From the NCBI RefSeq assembly GCF_003611035.1, contig NZ_CP030033.1, positions 496,001-560,000 on the forward strand: 64,000 nt of DNA, read 5' to 3'. The notes beneath the pieces were generated by a model. The model saw only the letters and a list, made by a program, of their open reading frames with translations. It made no database searches and was not told the origin of the DNA. Positions 44,431 through 52,358 of this stretch are shown here, one piece after another (the first letter of the stretch is position 1; the number at the start of each line of letters is the position of its first letter). Made by a program: the position numbers and the translations under genes. Source of the stretch: Cryobacterium soli. Lineage in GTDB: Bacteria; Actinomycetota; Actinomycetes; Actinomycetales; Microbacteriaceae.

Positions 44431-45612
44431 TTAAGTGGCCTCCGTGGTGCGGATACGCGTGGGCAGGGTCGACAGGTGCCTGGTGGGAGCGGACGGGGCG
44501 GGCGCGCCGCCGTGGCGGGCAGGCGGTGGCGGCGCCGGCGGGGTGGTCATGGTGTGCACGCCGGACCGGGAGCCGCGCGTCTTGAGCGCCAGCACGAAGG
44601 CGAGCACCCGGGCGACCGCGTTGTACAGCTCCACCGGGATCTCGTCGCCGAGCGCGCAGGCGCTGTGCAGCGCCCGGGTGAGCGGGATGTCCTTGACGAT
44701 GGGCACGGCGTCGGTCTCCGCCTGCTCGCGGATGCGGGTGGCGATCACCCCGGCACCCGTGGCGACCACGCGGGGCGCCGACTTGCCCGGCTCATAGCGC
44801 AGGGCCACGGCGAAATGGGTGGGATTGATCAGCACCACATCGGCTGTGGCGACGGCCGCGATCATGCGGTTGCGGCTCATCGCCAGTTGCCGGGCCCGGC
44901 GCTGGGACCGGATCAGCGGGTCGCCCTCCGAGCTCTTGTGCTCGTCGGTGACCTCCTTCTTGGTCATCCGGGTACGTTTGCGGTTGCGCCTTAGCACCAC
45001 GAACACGTCGGCGGCGGCGAGCACGAGACCGGCGATCACGGCCGACTGCACCAGCGCGGCGGTGCCGTCGGTGGCGGCCCCGATCAGCACGGTCACGGGC
45101 AGTCCCCCGGCCGTCATGAGCACGGGCGTCAGGCCCTGGATCACTGTGGTCAGCACCACACCGACGACGATGGTCTTCAGCAGCGCCTTCAGCCCCTGCC
45201 ACAGGGCCTGGCTGCCGAAGGTGCGGGCCAGTCCGGTGACCGGGTTGAACTGGTCGTACTTGCCGGCGAGCTTCTTGATGTGGATGCCGCCCTGGGCGAT
45301 CGACCCGGCCAGAACCGCCACGCACACCACGATCAACATCGGGGTGAGGATGCCGCCCATCGCGCCGAGTCCCTCGCCGAGCAGATCCAGCGCCCGTTGC
45401 GGGTCGGGGTTCTCGGCGACCGCGCGGATGTCGAACAGTTGCGTGCGCCCGGCGGCGGCGCCGGCCTCGATGGTGAGGGGCATCATCACCGCGGCCGCGC
45501 CGATGCCGACCCACGCCGTGAGGTCCTGGGAGCGGGAGAGCTGTCCCTTGGAGCGAACCTCGCGCATCCGCTTCTCTGTGGCCTGCTCGGTGCGTTCGCC
45601 CGAATCGCTCAT
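44431..45612 (-). CDS. flhB: FlhB, flagellar export switch protein
   Basis: A 393-residue export gate protein with four helices and the autocleavage motif NPTH in INPTHFAVAL, which switches export from hook to filament substrates. The N-terminus ERTEQATEKRMREVRSKGQL is diagnostic. The C-terminal tail is Pro-rich. The start overlaps the fliR stop by one base (TGATG). Confidence 0.94.
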   Translation of the reverse strand: MSDSGERTEQATEKRMREVRSKGQLSRSQDLTAWVGIGAAAVMMPLTIEAGAAAGRTQLFDIRAVAENPDPQRALDLLGEGLGAMGGILTPMLIVVCVAVLAGSIAQGGIHIKKLAGKYDQFNPVTGLARTFGSQALWQGLKALLKTIVVGVVLTTVIQGLTPVLMTAGGLPVTVLIGAATDGTAALVQSAVIAGLVLAAADVFVVLRRNRKRTRMTKKEVTDEHKSSEGDPLIRSQRRARQLAMSRNRMIAAVATADVVLINPTHFAVALRYEPGKSAPRVVATGAGVIATRIREQAETDAVPIVKDIPLTRALHSACALGDEIPVELYNAVARVLAFVLALKTRGSRSGVHTMTTPPAPPPPARHGGAPAPSAPTRHLSTLPTRIRTTEAT

Positions 45613-46370
45613 CAGCGCACCCCCCACATGCTCGTGACGGCGTCGTCGGTGAGGGACGCGACAATGCCCGGGAGGGCCATGAAGCCTGCCGCGCCGAGGG
45701 TGAGGGTGATGAGGATCTTGAGCGGGAAGCCGAGGGCGAAGGCGTTGAGCGCGGGCGCCACCCGGGTGAGGAGTCCGAGGCCCGCGTCGGCGAGGAACAG
45801 CACCACGATGAGGGGGCCGGCGATCTGCACCGCGGCGAGGAGCATCTGGCCGACGGCCGCGGTGATCGTCTCCAACGGCACGGCGAGATCGATTCCGCCG
45901 CCGACCGGCAGGGCTGCGAACGACCGGGCGAGGCCGCCGAGGATGAGCTGGTACCCACCGGAGGCGAACAGGAGCGCCAGCGCGGTCATCTGGTACAGCC
46001 TGGTGAACTGGGCGCCGTTGACCATCGACTGCGGGTCGAAGCCCTGGGCCAGCTGGAAGCCGCCGAACAGGTCGATGAGGTTGCCGGCGGACTGGATGGC
46101 GGAGAAGACCACGAGCACCAGGAAACCCAGCACTCCACCCACGAGGATCTCGAGAAGTAGCGCGAGGATGAACCCGCCCGTGTCCGGCGAGGCATAGCCG
46201 GGCACCACGCGTGGGGCGACGGCCAGGGCCAGTCCCACGGCGAGCATGCCTTTGATGCGCAGCGGGAAGGCGTTGAAGGAGAACGGCGGCGCGATCACGA
46301 GGAACGCGACCATGCGCACGCCCGCGAGCATCACGGCTTCGAGCCAGGCGAAGTCCAGGGTGATGTCCAC
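45612..46370 (-). CDS. fliR: FliR, flagellar export gate protein
   Basis: A 252-residue membrane protein with about six helices, matching FliR in length and in motifs such as FSFNAFPLRIKGMLAVGLAL. It joins FliP and FliQ in the export gate. Overlaps flhB by one base; adjacent to fliQ. Confidence 0.92.
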   Translation of the reverse strand: MDITLDFAWLEAVMLAGVRMVAFLVIAPPFSFNAFPLRIKGMLAVGLALAVAPRVVPGYASPDTGGFILALLLEILVGGVLGFLVLVVFSAIQSAGNLIDLFGGFQLAQGFDPQSMVNGAQFTRLYQMTALALLFASGGYQLILGGLARSFAALPVGGGIDLAVPLETITAAVGQMLLAAVQIAGPLIVVLFLADAGLGLLTRVAPALNAFALGFPLKILITLTLGAAGFMALPGIVASLTDDAVTSMWGVR

Positions 46371-46646
46371 CTAGCCACCGCCGATGAGGCCGGGGATCTT
46401 GTCGAACAGATTGGTGGTGAACGAGACGATCTCCGAAATCATCCAGTGCCCGCAGATGAGCATGGCCACGCACACCGCGATGGCCTTGGGCACGAACGAG
46501 AGCGTCACCTCCTGGATCTGCGTGATCGACTGCACGAGGGAGATCGCGAAGCCGACCACCAGGGCGGTGATGAGGATGGGCGCGGAGAGCTTGGCGGCGA
46601 CGACGATGGCCTGCAGCCCGATGTCGAGAACGGCGTTGGAGTCCAT
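46371..46646 (-). CDS. fliQ: FliQ, flagellar export gate protein
   Basis: A 91-residue protein with two helices and the FliQ signature SLVQSITQIQEVTLSFVPK. It starts at the fliP stop (TGATG type junction) and ends at the fliR start. Confidence 0.94.
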   Translation of the reverse strand: MDSNAVLDIGLQAIVVAAKLSAPILITALVVGFAISLVQSITQIQEVTLSFVPKAIAVCVAMLICGHWMISEIVSFTTNLFDKIPGLIGGG

Positions 46647-47635
46647 CAGCCACCCCGGTAACTGTTGACCAGGGTCGTGATGATCAGGCCCCAGCCGTCG
46701 ACGAGGATGAAGAGCAGGATCTTGAACGGCAGGGAGATCATCACGGGCGGCAGCATCATCATGCCCATCGACATCAGCGCCGCGGACACCACGAGGTCGA
46801 TGACCAGGAACGGGATGAAGATCACGAAGCCGATGATGAACGCGGCCCGGAGTTCGGAAATCATGAACGCCGGGATGAGGGTGAGCAGCGATACCGCGGC
46901 GGTGTTCGCCGGGTTGGGCTGGTCGGAGGCGCGCACCATCAGGGCGAGGTCCTCCTGCCTGGTGTGCGCGAGCATGAAGGTGCGCAGTGGCTCCGACCCT
47001 GTCGTCACGGCGTCGTCGAAGGTCATGGTGCCGTTGAGGTAGGGCTGCAGGGCATCCGTGTTGATGTCGGTGAGCACGGGCGCCATGATGAACAGCGACA
47101 GGAACAGCGCGAGGCCGGCCAGCACCTGGTTCGGCGGGATCGACGGCAGCGCGAGGGCGTTGCGGGTCATCGCCAGCACCACGAAGATCTTGGTGAACGA
47201 CGTCATCATGAGCAGCAGCGCGGGGGCCACCGACAGCAGCGTGATGCCGATCAGGGTCACGATGGCCGAGGAGGGGGCGCCGTCGGGACCGTTGATCTCC
47301 ACCGTGAGTCCGGTGCCCGGGGTGGCCGCCGGCGTGGCCACAGGGGTGGGCGTCGCCGGATCGGTGGGCGCGATCGGTTCGGCAGGTACCGCCAGGGCGT
47401 TGCTGTGGCGGGTCGTGCTTTCGGCAGCGTGTCCTGCCGAGGACACCAGCATCATCAGGGCGGCCACGATGACGAGGATGAGGGCGGCCGCGACGCCGAG
47501 GCGGGCGAGCCGTCGGCGCCGCTCGCTGACCACCGCGCGCGGGCGCGACGGTCCGCGGGCCGGGCCACGTGCCAACCCACGAACCTGACCAGGGACCAGC
47601 CCGGCGCCTGCCGGGAGCGGCGAAGCGTGATTCAC
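46646..47635 (-). CDS. fliP: FliP, flagellar export gate protein
   Basis: A 329-residue gate protein. The core (from about residue 118) has LLMMTSFTKIFVVLAMTRNA, the SLLTLIPAFMISELRAAF block and FILVDGWGLIITTLVNSY. An N-terminal basic stretch, a hydrophobic helix (about 47-70) and a Pro/Thr linker precede it, longer than in enterobacteria but usual in actinobacteria. Overlaps fliO by 4 bp. Confidence 0.92.
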   Translation of the reverse strand: MNHASPLPAGAGLVPGQVRGLARGPARGPSRPRAVVSERRRRLARLGVAAALILVIVAALMMLVSSAGHAAESTTRHSNALAVPAEPIAPTDPATPTPVATPAATPGTGLTVEINGPDGAPSSAIVTLIGITLLSVAPALLLMMTSFTKIFVVLAMTRNALALPSIPPNQVLAGLALFLSLFIMAPVLTDINTDALQPYLNGTMTFDDAVTTGSEPLRTFMLAHTRQEDLALMVRASDQPNPANTAAVSLLTLIPAFMISELRAAFIIGFVIFIPFLVIDLVVSAALMSMGMMMLPPVMISLPFKILLFILVDGWGLIITTLVNSYRGG

Positions 47636-48165
47636 CGGCCGTGCCGGAGCAGGGCGGCGGTCTGTTGCCAGGTCGACGGGGACAGGATGGAGCCGCCCAG
47701 CCGCCCGGTCGCGCTGCGGTCGCGGCGCGGCCGGAAGGTCAGCGGCGGACCGTCGAGCGGCTCCGCCTCGGCCTCGCCGGACGCGACGGGGCTCTCCGCC
47801 CGCAGCGGCACGAGCACCGGCGGCACGAGCGTGGGGCCGCCGGAGGCCGCGTGGAGGGACCGGGCGAAGGCGGCCGAGCGGTCATCCGGGGTCTGGTGCC
47901 CCGTCCGGTGGGCCTCGGGTTCGGCCTCGCCGCCGTGCAGCACGTTGATGGACTGCTCGGTGACGCCGAGCACGAACCGGCGGCCGTCGACATCCACCAC
48001 CACCACGGATGCCTTCTGGCCGAGCCCCTGACGGCCCACGATAGTGACGACATTGGCCGTGCGCTTGCCCGGGCCCCTGGACAGGCGTCGTTGCAGCACC
48101 CAGAGCAGCCCGAGCACGACGGCCAGGGACAGCACCACCCTGAGGGCGACGACGACGGTGTCCAC
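47632..48165 (-). CDS. fliO: FliO, flagellar export assembly protein
   Basis: A 177-residue protein with a single N-terminal helix (about 4-24) and a small SH3-like cytoplasmic domain (VTIVGRQGLGQKASVVVVDV, LGVTEQSINVLH) typical of FliO, which helps FliP assemble. The C-terminal half is low-complexity. A GTG start lies directly after the fliN stop. Confidence 0.85.
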   Translation of the reverse strand: MDTVVVALRVVLSLAVVLGLLWVLQRRLSRGPGKRTANVVTIVGRQGLGQKASVVVVDVDGRRFVLGVTEQSINVLHGGEAEPEAHRTGHQTPDDRSAAFARSLHAASGGPTLVPPVLVPLRAESPVASGEAEAEPLDGPPLTFRPRRDRSATGRLGGSILSPSTWQQTAALLRHGR

Positions 48166-48918
48166 CTAGCTCAGGCTCTCGGCGACGTCGAGGATCTCGG
48201 TGATGCGCACCGCGTAGTCCTGATCGACCACGACGATCTCGCCGTGGGCGATGAGCCGGCCGTTGAGCAGGATGTCCGCGGGCGAGCCCACCGAGCGATC
48301 CAACTCCACGACCGCGCCGGGTTCGAGGGCCAGCACGTCGCGGACCGTCATGCGGGTGCGGCCGATCTCCACGGTGAGGGCCATCTCCACGCTGTTGATC
48401 CGGCCCAGGTTGCCGACGGCGCTGTCGCTCCGCGCGGCGGGACTGCCGTTCCGGCGCAGGCGGATCGCGAACCAGCCCACGGTCTCGCCGTCACCGACGA
48501 GGTCGAAGACCACGGTCTCCGGATCGAGCAGCAGGGCGGACGCGTCGTCGACGCGGGCGTCGCCGAGCACGCCGAGTCCGAGGACTCCCGCGGCACGCTC
48601 GAGGGCCGGGCGCACGATGTCGTCACGCGACACCATGCCGCCGTCGTCGCCGGCCGCTGCGTCGAGCGATGCCGGGTCGGCGAGCACAACGGCGAGGTCG
48701 GCCGAGGTGGCACCGACGAAGGCCGCGACCACGGCACCGTCGGCGCGGCTCAGGGCCGCCGCCGCGGAACCCGGCTGCGCGGCGAGCAGGGTGGGCGTGG
48801 GCAGCACCGTGAGCAGGGCGTCGACCGCTGCCAGCGCGGTGCTGTCGGTGAGACGGGGCTGGGCGGGCTCGCCGGCCGGGGCTGCGTACGGCTGCTGCGC
48901 GGGGCTGTGAAGCGTCAT
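48166..48918 (-). CDS. fliN: FliN, C-ring switch protein with extra N-terminal domain
   Basis: A 250-residue switch protein. The C-terminal SpoA domain (about 170-248; INSVEMALTVEIGRTRMTVR, LALEPGAVVELDRSV, NGRLIAHGEIVVVDQDYAVR) is FliN. The preceding 160 residues form a separate domain, perhaps CheC/FliY-like but without a clear phosphatase ExxN motif. The ATG overlaps the fliM stop (ATGA). Confidence 0.87.
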   Translation of the reverse strand: MTLHSPAQQPYAAPAGEPAQPRLTDSTALAAVDALLTVLPTPTLLAAQPGSAAAALSRADGAVVAAFVGATSADLAVVLADPASLDAAAGDDGGMVSRDDIVRPALERAAGVLGLGVLGDARVDDASALLLDPETVVFDLVGDGETVGWFAIRLRRNGSPAARSDSAVGNLGRINSVEMALTVEIGRTRMTVRDVLALEPGAVVELDRSVGSPADILLNGRLIAHGEIVVVDQDYAVRITEILDVAESLS

Positions 48919-49823
48919 GGCGTGGTGTCCTCGGTGTCGATGATGATGCACGCCAGCCGGGACCCGGTGGAACCGACGGCGGCGCGCGCGAGTGGGCGGC
49001 CGTCCACCACCAAGTCGAGCGGCCGATGGGTCGGGTGCGGGATGGCCAGGATGTCGCCGACGGCGAGAGCCAGGATGGCGCTCGGCTTGACGCGCGCGTG
49101 AGCGAGACGCACTGACACGTCGACGGGCACCCAGCTCAGTTGGGCGCGGAGCAGGTCGGCCGCCGGGGTGGGCGGCAGCACCGGCCCCGGCTCACCGAGC
49201 TGCGGAAGCAGTGCCTCGGCCGGCAGGGCGAGGGTCGCGGTGGTGGTGCTCTCACCGACCCGGATGGTGAAACTCGCCACGATCATGAGGTCGGCCGTGG
49301 CGGCGGCCTGAGCGAACTGCGAGTTGTACTGGATGGCACCGACCGCGATGGGCAGGGTGAGGAGGGCGCCGAGCGAGTACCGCAGGTCTTCGAGGGCATC
49401 CTCCATCAGCCGACGCACGAGGGCCTGTTCGATCTGCGTGAACGGTCGTTCGGGCGGGGCCGGCAGGCCGGTCCCGCCGAGCATGTGGGTGACCCAGGAC
49501 AGTGCGGCCGCCGAGGGGAACTGGATGACGGCCGCAGCCTCCAGACTCCCGACCGCGCAGAGCACCATTGTCGTCGTTGCCGGCAGCGAGGCGGCGTACT
49601 CGTCGTAACCGCGCATCAGCACCTGCTCACACGTGACCTGCGAGATCACCCGCACCTGCGCGGTCAGCTGGGTGCCCCACTGCCGGGCGAAGGTCTCGAA
49701 GGCCAGCTCGAGGACCCGGGCATGGTCGCGGGCCAGCGTCGTCGGTCGGCTGAAGTCATAGACCTCAACCGTGCGCGCCGGTTTTCCGGGCACGACCGTG
49801 CTGATGTGTTCCTGGACCGTCAC
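48915..49823 (-). CDS. fliM: FliM, C-ring switch protein
   Basis: A 302-residue switch protein with the middle CheC-like domain and C-terminal SpoA domain (VDVSVRLAHARVKPSAILAL, GRPLARAAVG). It lacks the N-terminal LSQxEIDxLL peptide that binds phosphorylated CheY, beginning instead TVQEHISTVVPGKPART; no upstream in-frame start restores it. No ribosome-binding site precedes the GTG; GATAGT lies 7 nt upstream, so an internal promoter is possible. An 85-bp gap separates it from motB, where fliL is often found. Confidence 0.88.
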   Translation of the reverse strand: MTVQEHISTVVPGKPARTVEVYDFSRPTTLARDHARVLELAFETFARQWGTQLTAQVRVISQVTCEQVLMRGYDEYAASLPATTTMVLCAVGSLEAAAVIQFPSAAALSWVTHMLGGTGLPAPPERPFTQIEQALVRRLMEDALEDLRYSLGALLTLPIAVGAIQYNSQFAQAAATADLMIVASFTIRVGESTTTATLALPAEALLPQLGEPGPVLPPTPAADLLRAQLSWVPVDVSVRLAHARVKPSAILALAVGDILAIPHPTHRPLDLVVDGRPLARAAVGSTGSRLACIIIDTEDTTP

Positions 49824-49908
49824 GACTGGAACTATCGACCGTGCGCGAACGGATGTTAGCGGCGTCGCCGGATCCGCTCGACTCGATTCTGCGTCCGTGC
49901 CGCGGCTG

Positions 49909-50859
49909 TCAGTGCCCGGTGTCCGTCACCGGGTTCCCGTGCGAGGTGCCGGCAGGGTCGCTGCCGCCGGGCGCGACATCCGCGGCACCGGCGGGTGCGG
50001 GGTCGGCCGGAGCGGGGTCGTCCGGAGCGGGAGCGTCCGGCACCGCAGTGCCGTCGAGGACCGACGGGATCAGCGCCCGCACGCTGTCCGGCTGGTTCGA
50101 GAGCAGCACCACATCGACCCGCCGATTGCGGGCCATCGCGGCCAGGTCGTCGCCGGTGTCGACCGGCCGCGCCGAACCGTACCCCACGGCCCCGATCCGT
50201 TCCTGGGCCACACCGGTGCGCTCCACCAGGTGGCGCAGGACCTGGGTGGCGCGGGCGCTGGAGAGTTCCCAGTCGGTCGGATAGTTGATCGTCACGCCAT
50301 GTCGGTCGGCGTGCCCCTCCACCGACACCTGCCGGCCGGTGCCCGCCAGGATCGGGCCGATGGTGTTGAGGACCGAGACCGCCTGTGCGCTCAGAGTGGC
50401 CACATTGGGTTCGAAGAACGTCTCCGACCCGACCAGGCCCACCGAGAGTCCCCGTTCGTCGATGGTGTACTCCACCAGAGTGTTGAGGCCGACCGCGGTG
50501 AGGGCGGTGTCCATGGCCTCCTCCACGGCGGTCAGGTCGTCGACTTCGGCTATCGCGAGTTCGAGGTCGGTGAGCCCGATGTCCTGGTTGTCGGCAGGAG
50601 TGTCGACCAGGTCGGGCGGCACCACGATGCCCTCCGCGGTGTCGACCGCACCCACGTCAACGGATCCGAAACCGGTGGCCAGGGAGTTCTTCAGCTGCAC
50701 GAACTTGGCCTGATCGACCGTCGACATGGCGAAGAGAACGATGAACATGCACATCAGCACGGTGACCATGTCCATGTAGGAGGCCATCCACCGTTCGTCG
50801 ACGTGCTCTTCGTGCTCCTCTTCCAGGCCGCGGCGGCGCCCCCGGCCGTGACCGCTCAC
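49909..50859 (-). CDS. motB: MotB, flagellar stator protein
   Basis: A 316-residue stator subunit. One helix (about 29-48) carries the proton-channel Asp in YMDMVTVLMCMFIVLFAMS. The C-terminal OmpA-like peptidoglycan-binding domain has VSVEGHADRHGV and LSSARATQVLRHL. The final 40 residues are Ala/Pro/Asp-rich. Overlaps motA by 4 bp. Confidence 0.93.
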   Translation of the reverse strand: MSGHGRGRRRGLEEEHEEHVDERWMASYMDMVTVLMCMFIVLFAMSTVDQAKFVQLKNSLATGFGSVDVGAVDTAEGIVVPPDLVDTPADNQDIGLTDLELAIAEVDDLTAVEEAMDTALTAVGLNTLVEYTIDERGLSVGLVGSETFFEPNVATLSAQAVSVLNTIGPILAGTGRQVSVEGHADRHGVTINYPTDWELSSARATQVLRHLVERTGVAQERIGAVGYGSARPVDTGDDLAAMARNRRVDVVLLSNQPDSVRALIPSVLDGTAVPDAPAPDDPAPADPAPAGAADVAPGGSDPAGTSHGNPVTDTGH

Positions 50860-51674
50860 GCAGCCTTCTTGAGCGGCTTGACCGCCTCAGACGGCTTGCC
50901 CTGCTTGACGCCTTTCCCCGCCTTCGCGGAGGCGAGGGGCACCATGGCCTGGAGCCGTTCGCCGAGAAGCCGTGGCTGGCTGCCGGCCTGCACGGCGAGA
51001 GCACCCTCCATGAGCAGGGTCATCCGCTCGGCCTCGATGTCGGAGAGGCGCTTGAGCCGGTTGCCGATCGGGAGCCACAGGAAATTCGCGGTGAGCAGCC
51101 CCCACAGGGTCGCCACGAACGCTGCCGCGATCATGGGGCCCAGAGTGGAGGGCGTGTCCAGATTCTCCAGCACGTGGGTGAGGGAGATCACGGTGCCGAT
51201 GATGCCGACTGTGGGTGCGTACCCGCCGAGGGTGGTGAAGAACTTGGCGGCCGTTCGGCTCGCCTTGGTACGGGTGGCGATCTCGTCTTCGAGCAGGATG
51301 CGCAGCTCGTCACCGTCGGTGCCGTCGGCGATGTTCTGCAGGGCGCCGCGGAGGAACGGGTCCGAGATGTTGTCCGCCTCCTGCTCGAGGGCGAGCAGCC
51401 CCGAACTCCGAGCCTTCTCGGCCAGGCCGACCACCTGGTCGATGAGTTTCTGCGGCGGCGTGGTCCGTCCCAGGAAGGCCCCGGGAAGCGCCTTCACCGC
51501 ATGGATGGTGTCGCGTAAGGTACCCCCGGCGATGCCGACGGCGATGGTGGCACCGAAGACCAGCACCATGGGTGCCGGCAGGAGGATCGCGGTGATCTGC
51601 GATCCCTCGATGGTGATCATCGCCAACAGGGCGCCGAACGCCAGGACGATACCGATCAGTGTTGCGGGATCCAT
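50856..51674 (-). CDS. motA: MotA, flagellar stator protein
   Basis: A 272-residue stator channel subunit with four helices and the MotA core GGYAPTVGIIGTVISLTHVL and ALVATLWG-like segment (AFVATLWGLLTANFLWLPI). It surrounds MotB to pass ions. The start directly follows the flbD stop. Confidence 0.93.
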   Translation of the reverse strand: MDPATLIGIVLAFGALLAMITIEGSQITAILLPAPMVLVFGATIAVGIAGGTLRDTIHAVKALPGAFLGRTTPPQKLIDQVVGLAEKARSSGLLALEQEADNISDPFLRGALQNIADGTDGDELRILLEDEIATRTKASRTAAKFFTTLGGYAPTVGIIGTVISLTHVLENLDTPSTLGPMIAAAFVATLWGLLTANFLWLPIGNRLKRLSDIEAERMTLLMEGALAVQAGSQPRLLGERLQAMVPLASAKAGKGVKQGKPSEAVKPLKKAA

Positions 51675-51956
51675 CTACATTCTCCGGGGGCGCAAGGGGA
51701 CAACGGCGTCCGGGCGGGTGTCGGGGTCGGCCGCACTGTGGTCGTCGTCGCTGCCGTTTCCGGAGCTGTAGGCCAGGTTGATCACGTGCGCCCGATAGGC
51801 GGCGATCTTCTCGATGACCTCGGCGAGGCTCTCCGTGACGATGAACTTGGCCCCGTCGACCATCACGAGGGTGGTGTCAGGATTCACGTGTATGCGCTCG
51901 ATCAGGTCGGGGTTGATCGCGAACTGACTGTCGTTCAGCCTGGTTACAACGATCAT
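51675..51956 (-). CDS. flbD: FlbD family flagellar protein
   Basis: A 93-residue protein. The family core MIVVTRLNDSQFAINPDLIE is followed by HVNPDTTLVMVDGAKFIVTE. FlbD (YlzI-type) proteins occur at this place, between flgE and motA, in many Gram-positive clusters; the role is unclear. The ATG at 51956 has AGGGACGG upstream, and the tail after residue 70 is Asp-rich. It is the first gene of the left flagellar run; TAACCT (52025-52030, minus) is a possible -10. Confidence 0.88.
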   Translation of the reverse strand: MIVVTRLNDSQFAINPDLIERIHVNPDTTLVMVDGAKFIVTESLAEVIEKIAAYRAHVINLAYSSGNGSDDDHSAADPDTRPDAVVPLRPRRM

Positions 51957-52066
51957 GGACCCGTCCCTGGTTCCCGGACGGCTCCAGTAGCCGTCAGCGA
52001 CCACTGTCGGCCGACGGGTGCATTAGGTTAGCTGCCGCCCGCCCTCGCGCTCCTCCGGCGATCTTC

Positions 52067-52107
52067 GTCAGCCGGTGCCGGGCCCCTTTGTCAGCCGGTG
52101 CCGGGCC
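52067..52107 (+). repeat. 18-bp direct repeat, 23-bp period
   Basis: GTCAGCCGGTGCCGGGCC occurs at 52067-52084 and again at 52090-52107, two exact copies separated by 5 bp, in the gene-free region left of the HNH gene. Confidence 0.65.
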
Positions 52108-52300
52108 GATTCCGGCTCTCCCTCCCCAGGGATGCACAACTCCTGCAAGTCCCGACAGGTCACCGAGTCGGCCCCGGAGTACAGCGGGCGGCTGGCTCAG
52201 CGGGAGGAAGGAGTTATGCACACTCTCGGCAAGCAGCAACGGCGCGCCCGGCGCGGGAGGCGTTCTCCAAGCCAGCACTGGGATCCGGGGCAGAAAAAAC

Positions 52301-52309
52301 TTATCCACA
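52301..52309 (+). promoter_or_regulatory. Single DnaA-box sequence TTATCCACA
   Basis: A perfect match to the consensus DnaA box, 50 bp upstream of the HNH gene in an AT-rich patch. A single copy does not make an origin; it may regulate the HNH gene or be chance. Confidence 0.4.
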
Positions 52310-52346
52310 AAGTGAATTTTGCTCACACAGGGATGCGATATCGGGC

Positions 52347-52352
52347 TACATT
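52347..52352 (+). promoter_or_regulatory. -10 element, probable leaderless start of the HNH gene
   Basis: TACATT-CGGGGC-ATG: hexamer 6 nt before the start codon, the fifth example in the window. No ribosome-binding site is present. Confidence 0.5.
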
Positions 52353-52358
52353 CGGGGC

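Larger units (their letters stand above)
51957..52358. other. 402-bp gene-free region between flbD and the HNH gene
   Basis: No supported gene lies here. It holds an 18-bp direct repeat (52067-52107), a wide inverted repeat (TGCACAACTCC at 52133-52143 against GGAGTTATGCA at 52210-52220, one mismatch), a perfect DnaA-box sequence (52301-52309) and the HNH promoter. This junction interrupts the flagellar cluster, and the repeats may be insertion debris. Confidence 0.6.

Noticed and set aside
41248..44994. Plus-strand open frame of about 1248 codons
   Set aside because: It runs antisense through the FlhF-like, flhA and flhB genes, all of which have clear family motifs on the other strand.
45613..46653. 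Upstream extension of the flhB frame through fliR and fliQ
   Set aside because: The flhB protein starts at 45612 with its diagnostic N-terminus; the extension is simply an open frame across the fliR and fliQ genes.
52301..52309. Replication origin suggested by a perfect DnaA box
   Set aside because: There is only one box, and no dnaA/dnaN genes or box cluster in the window.
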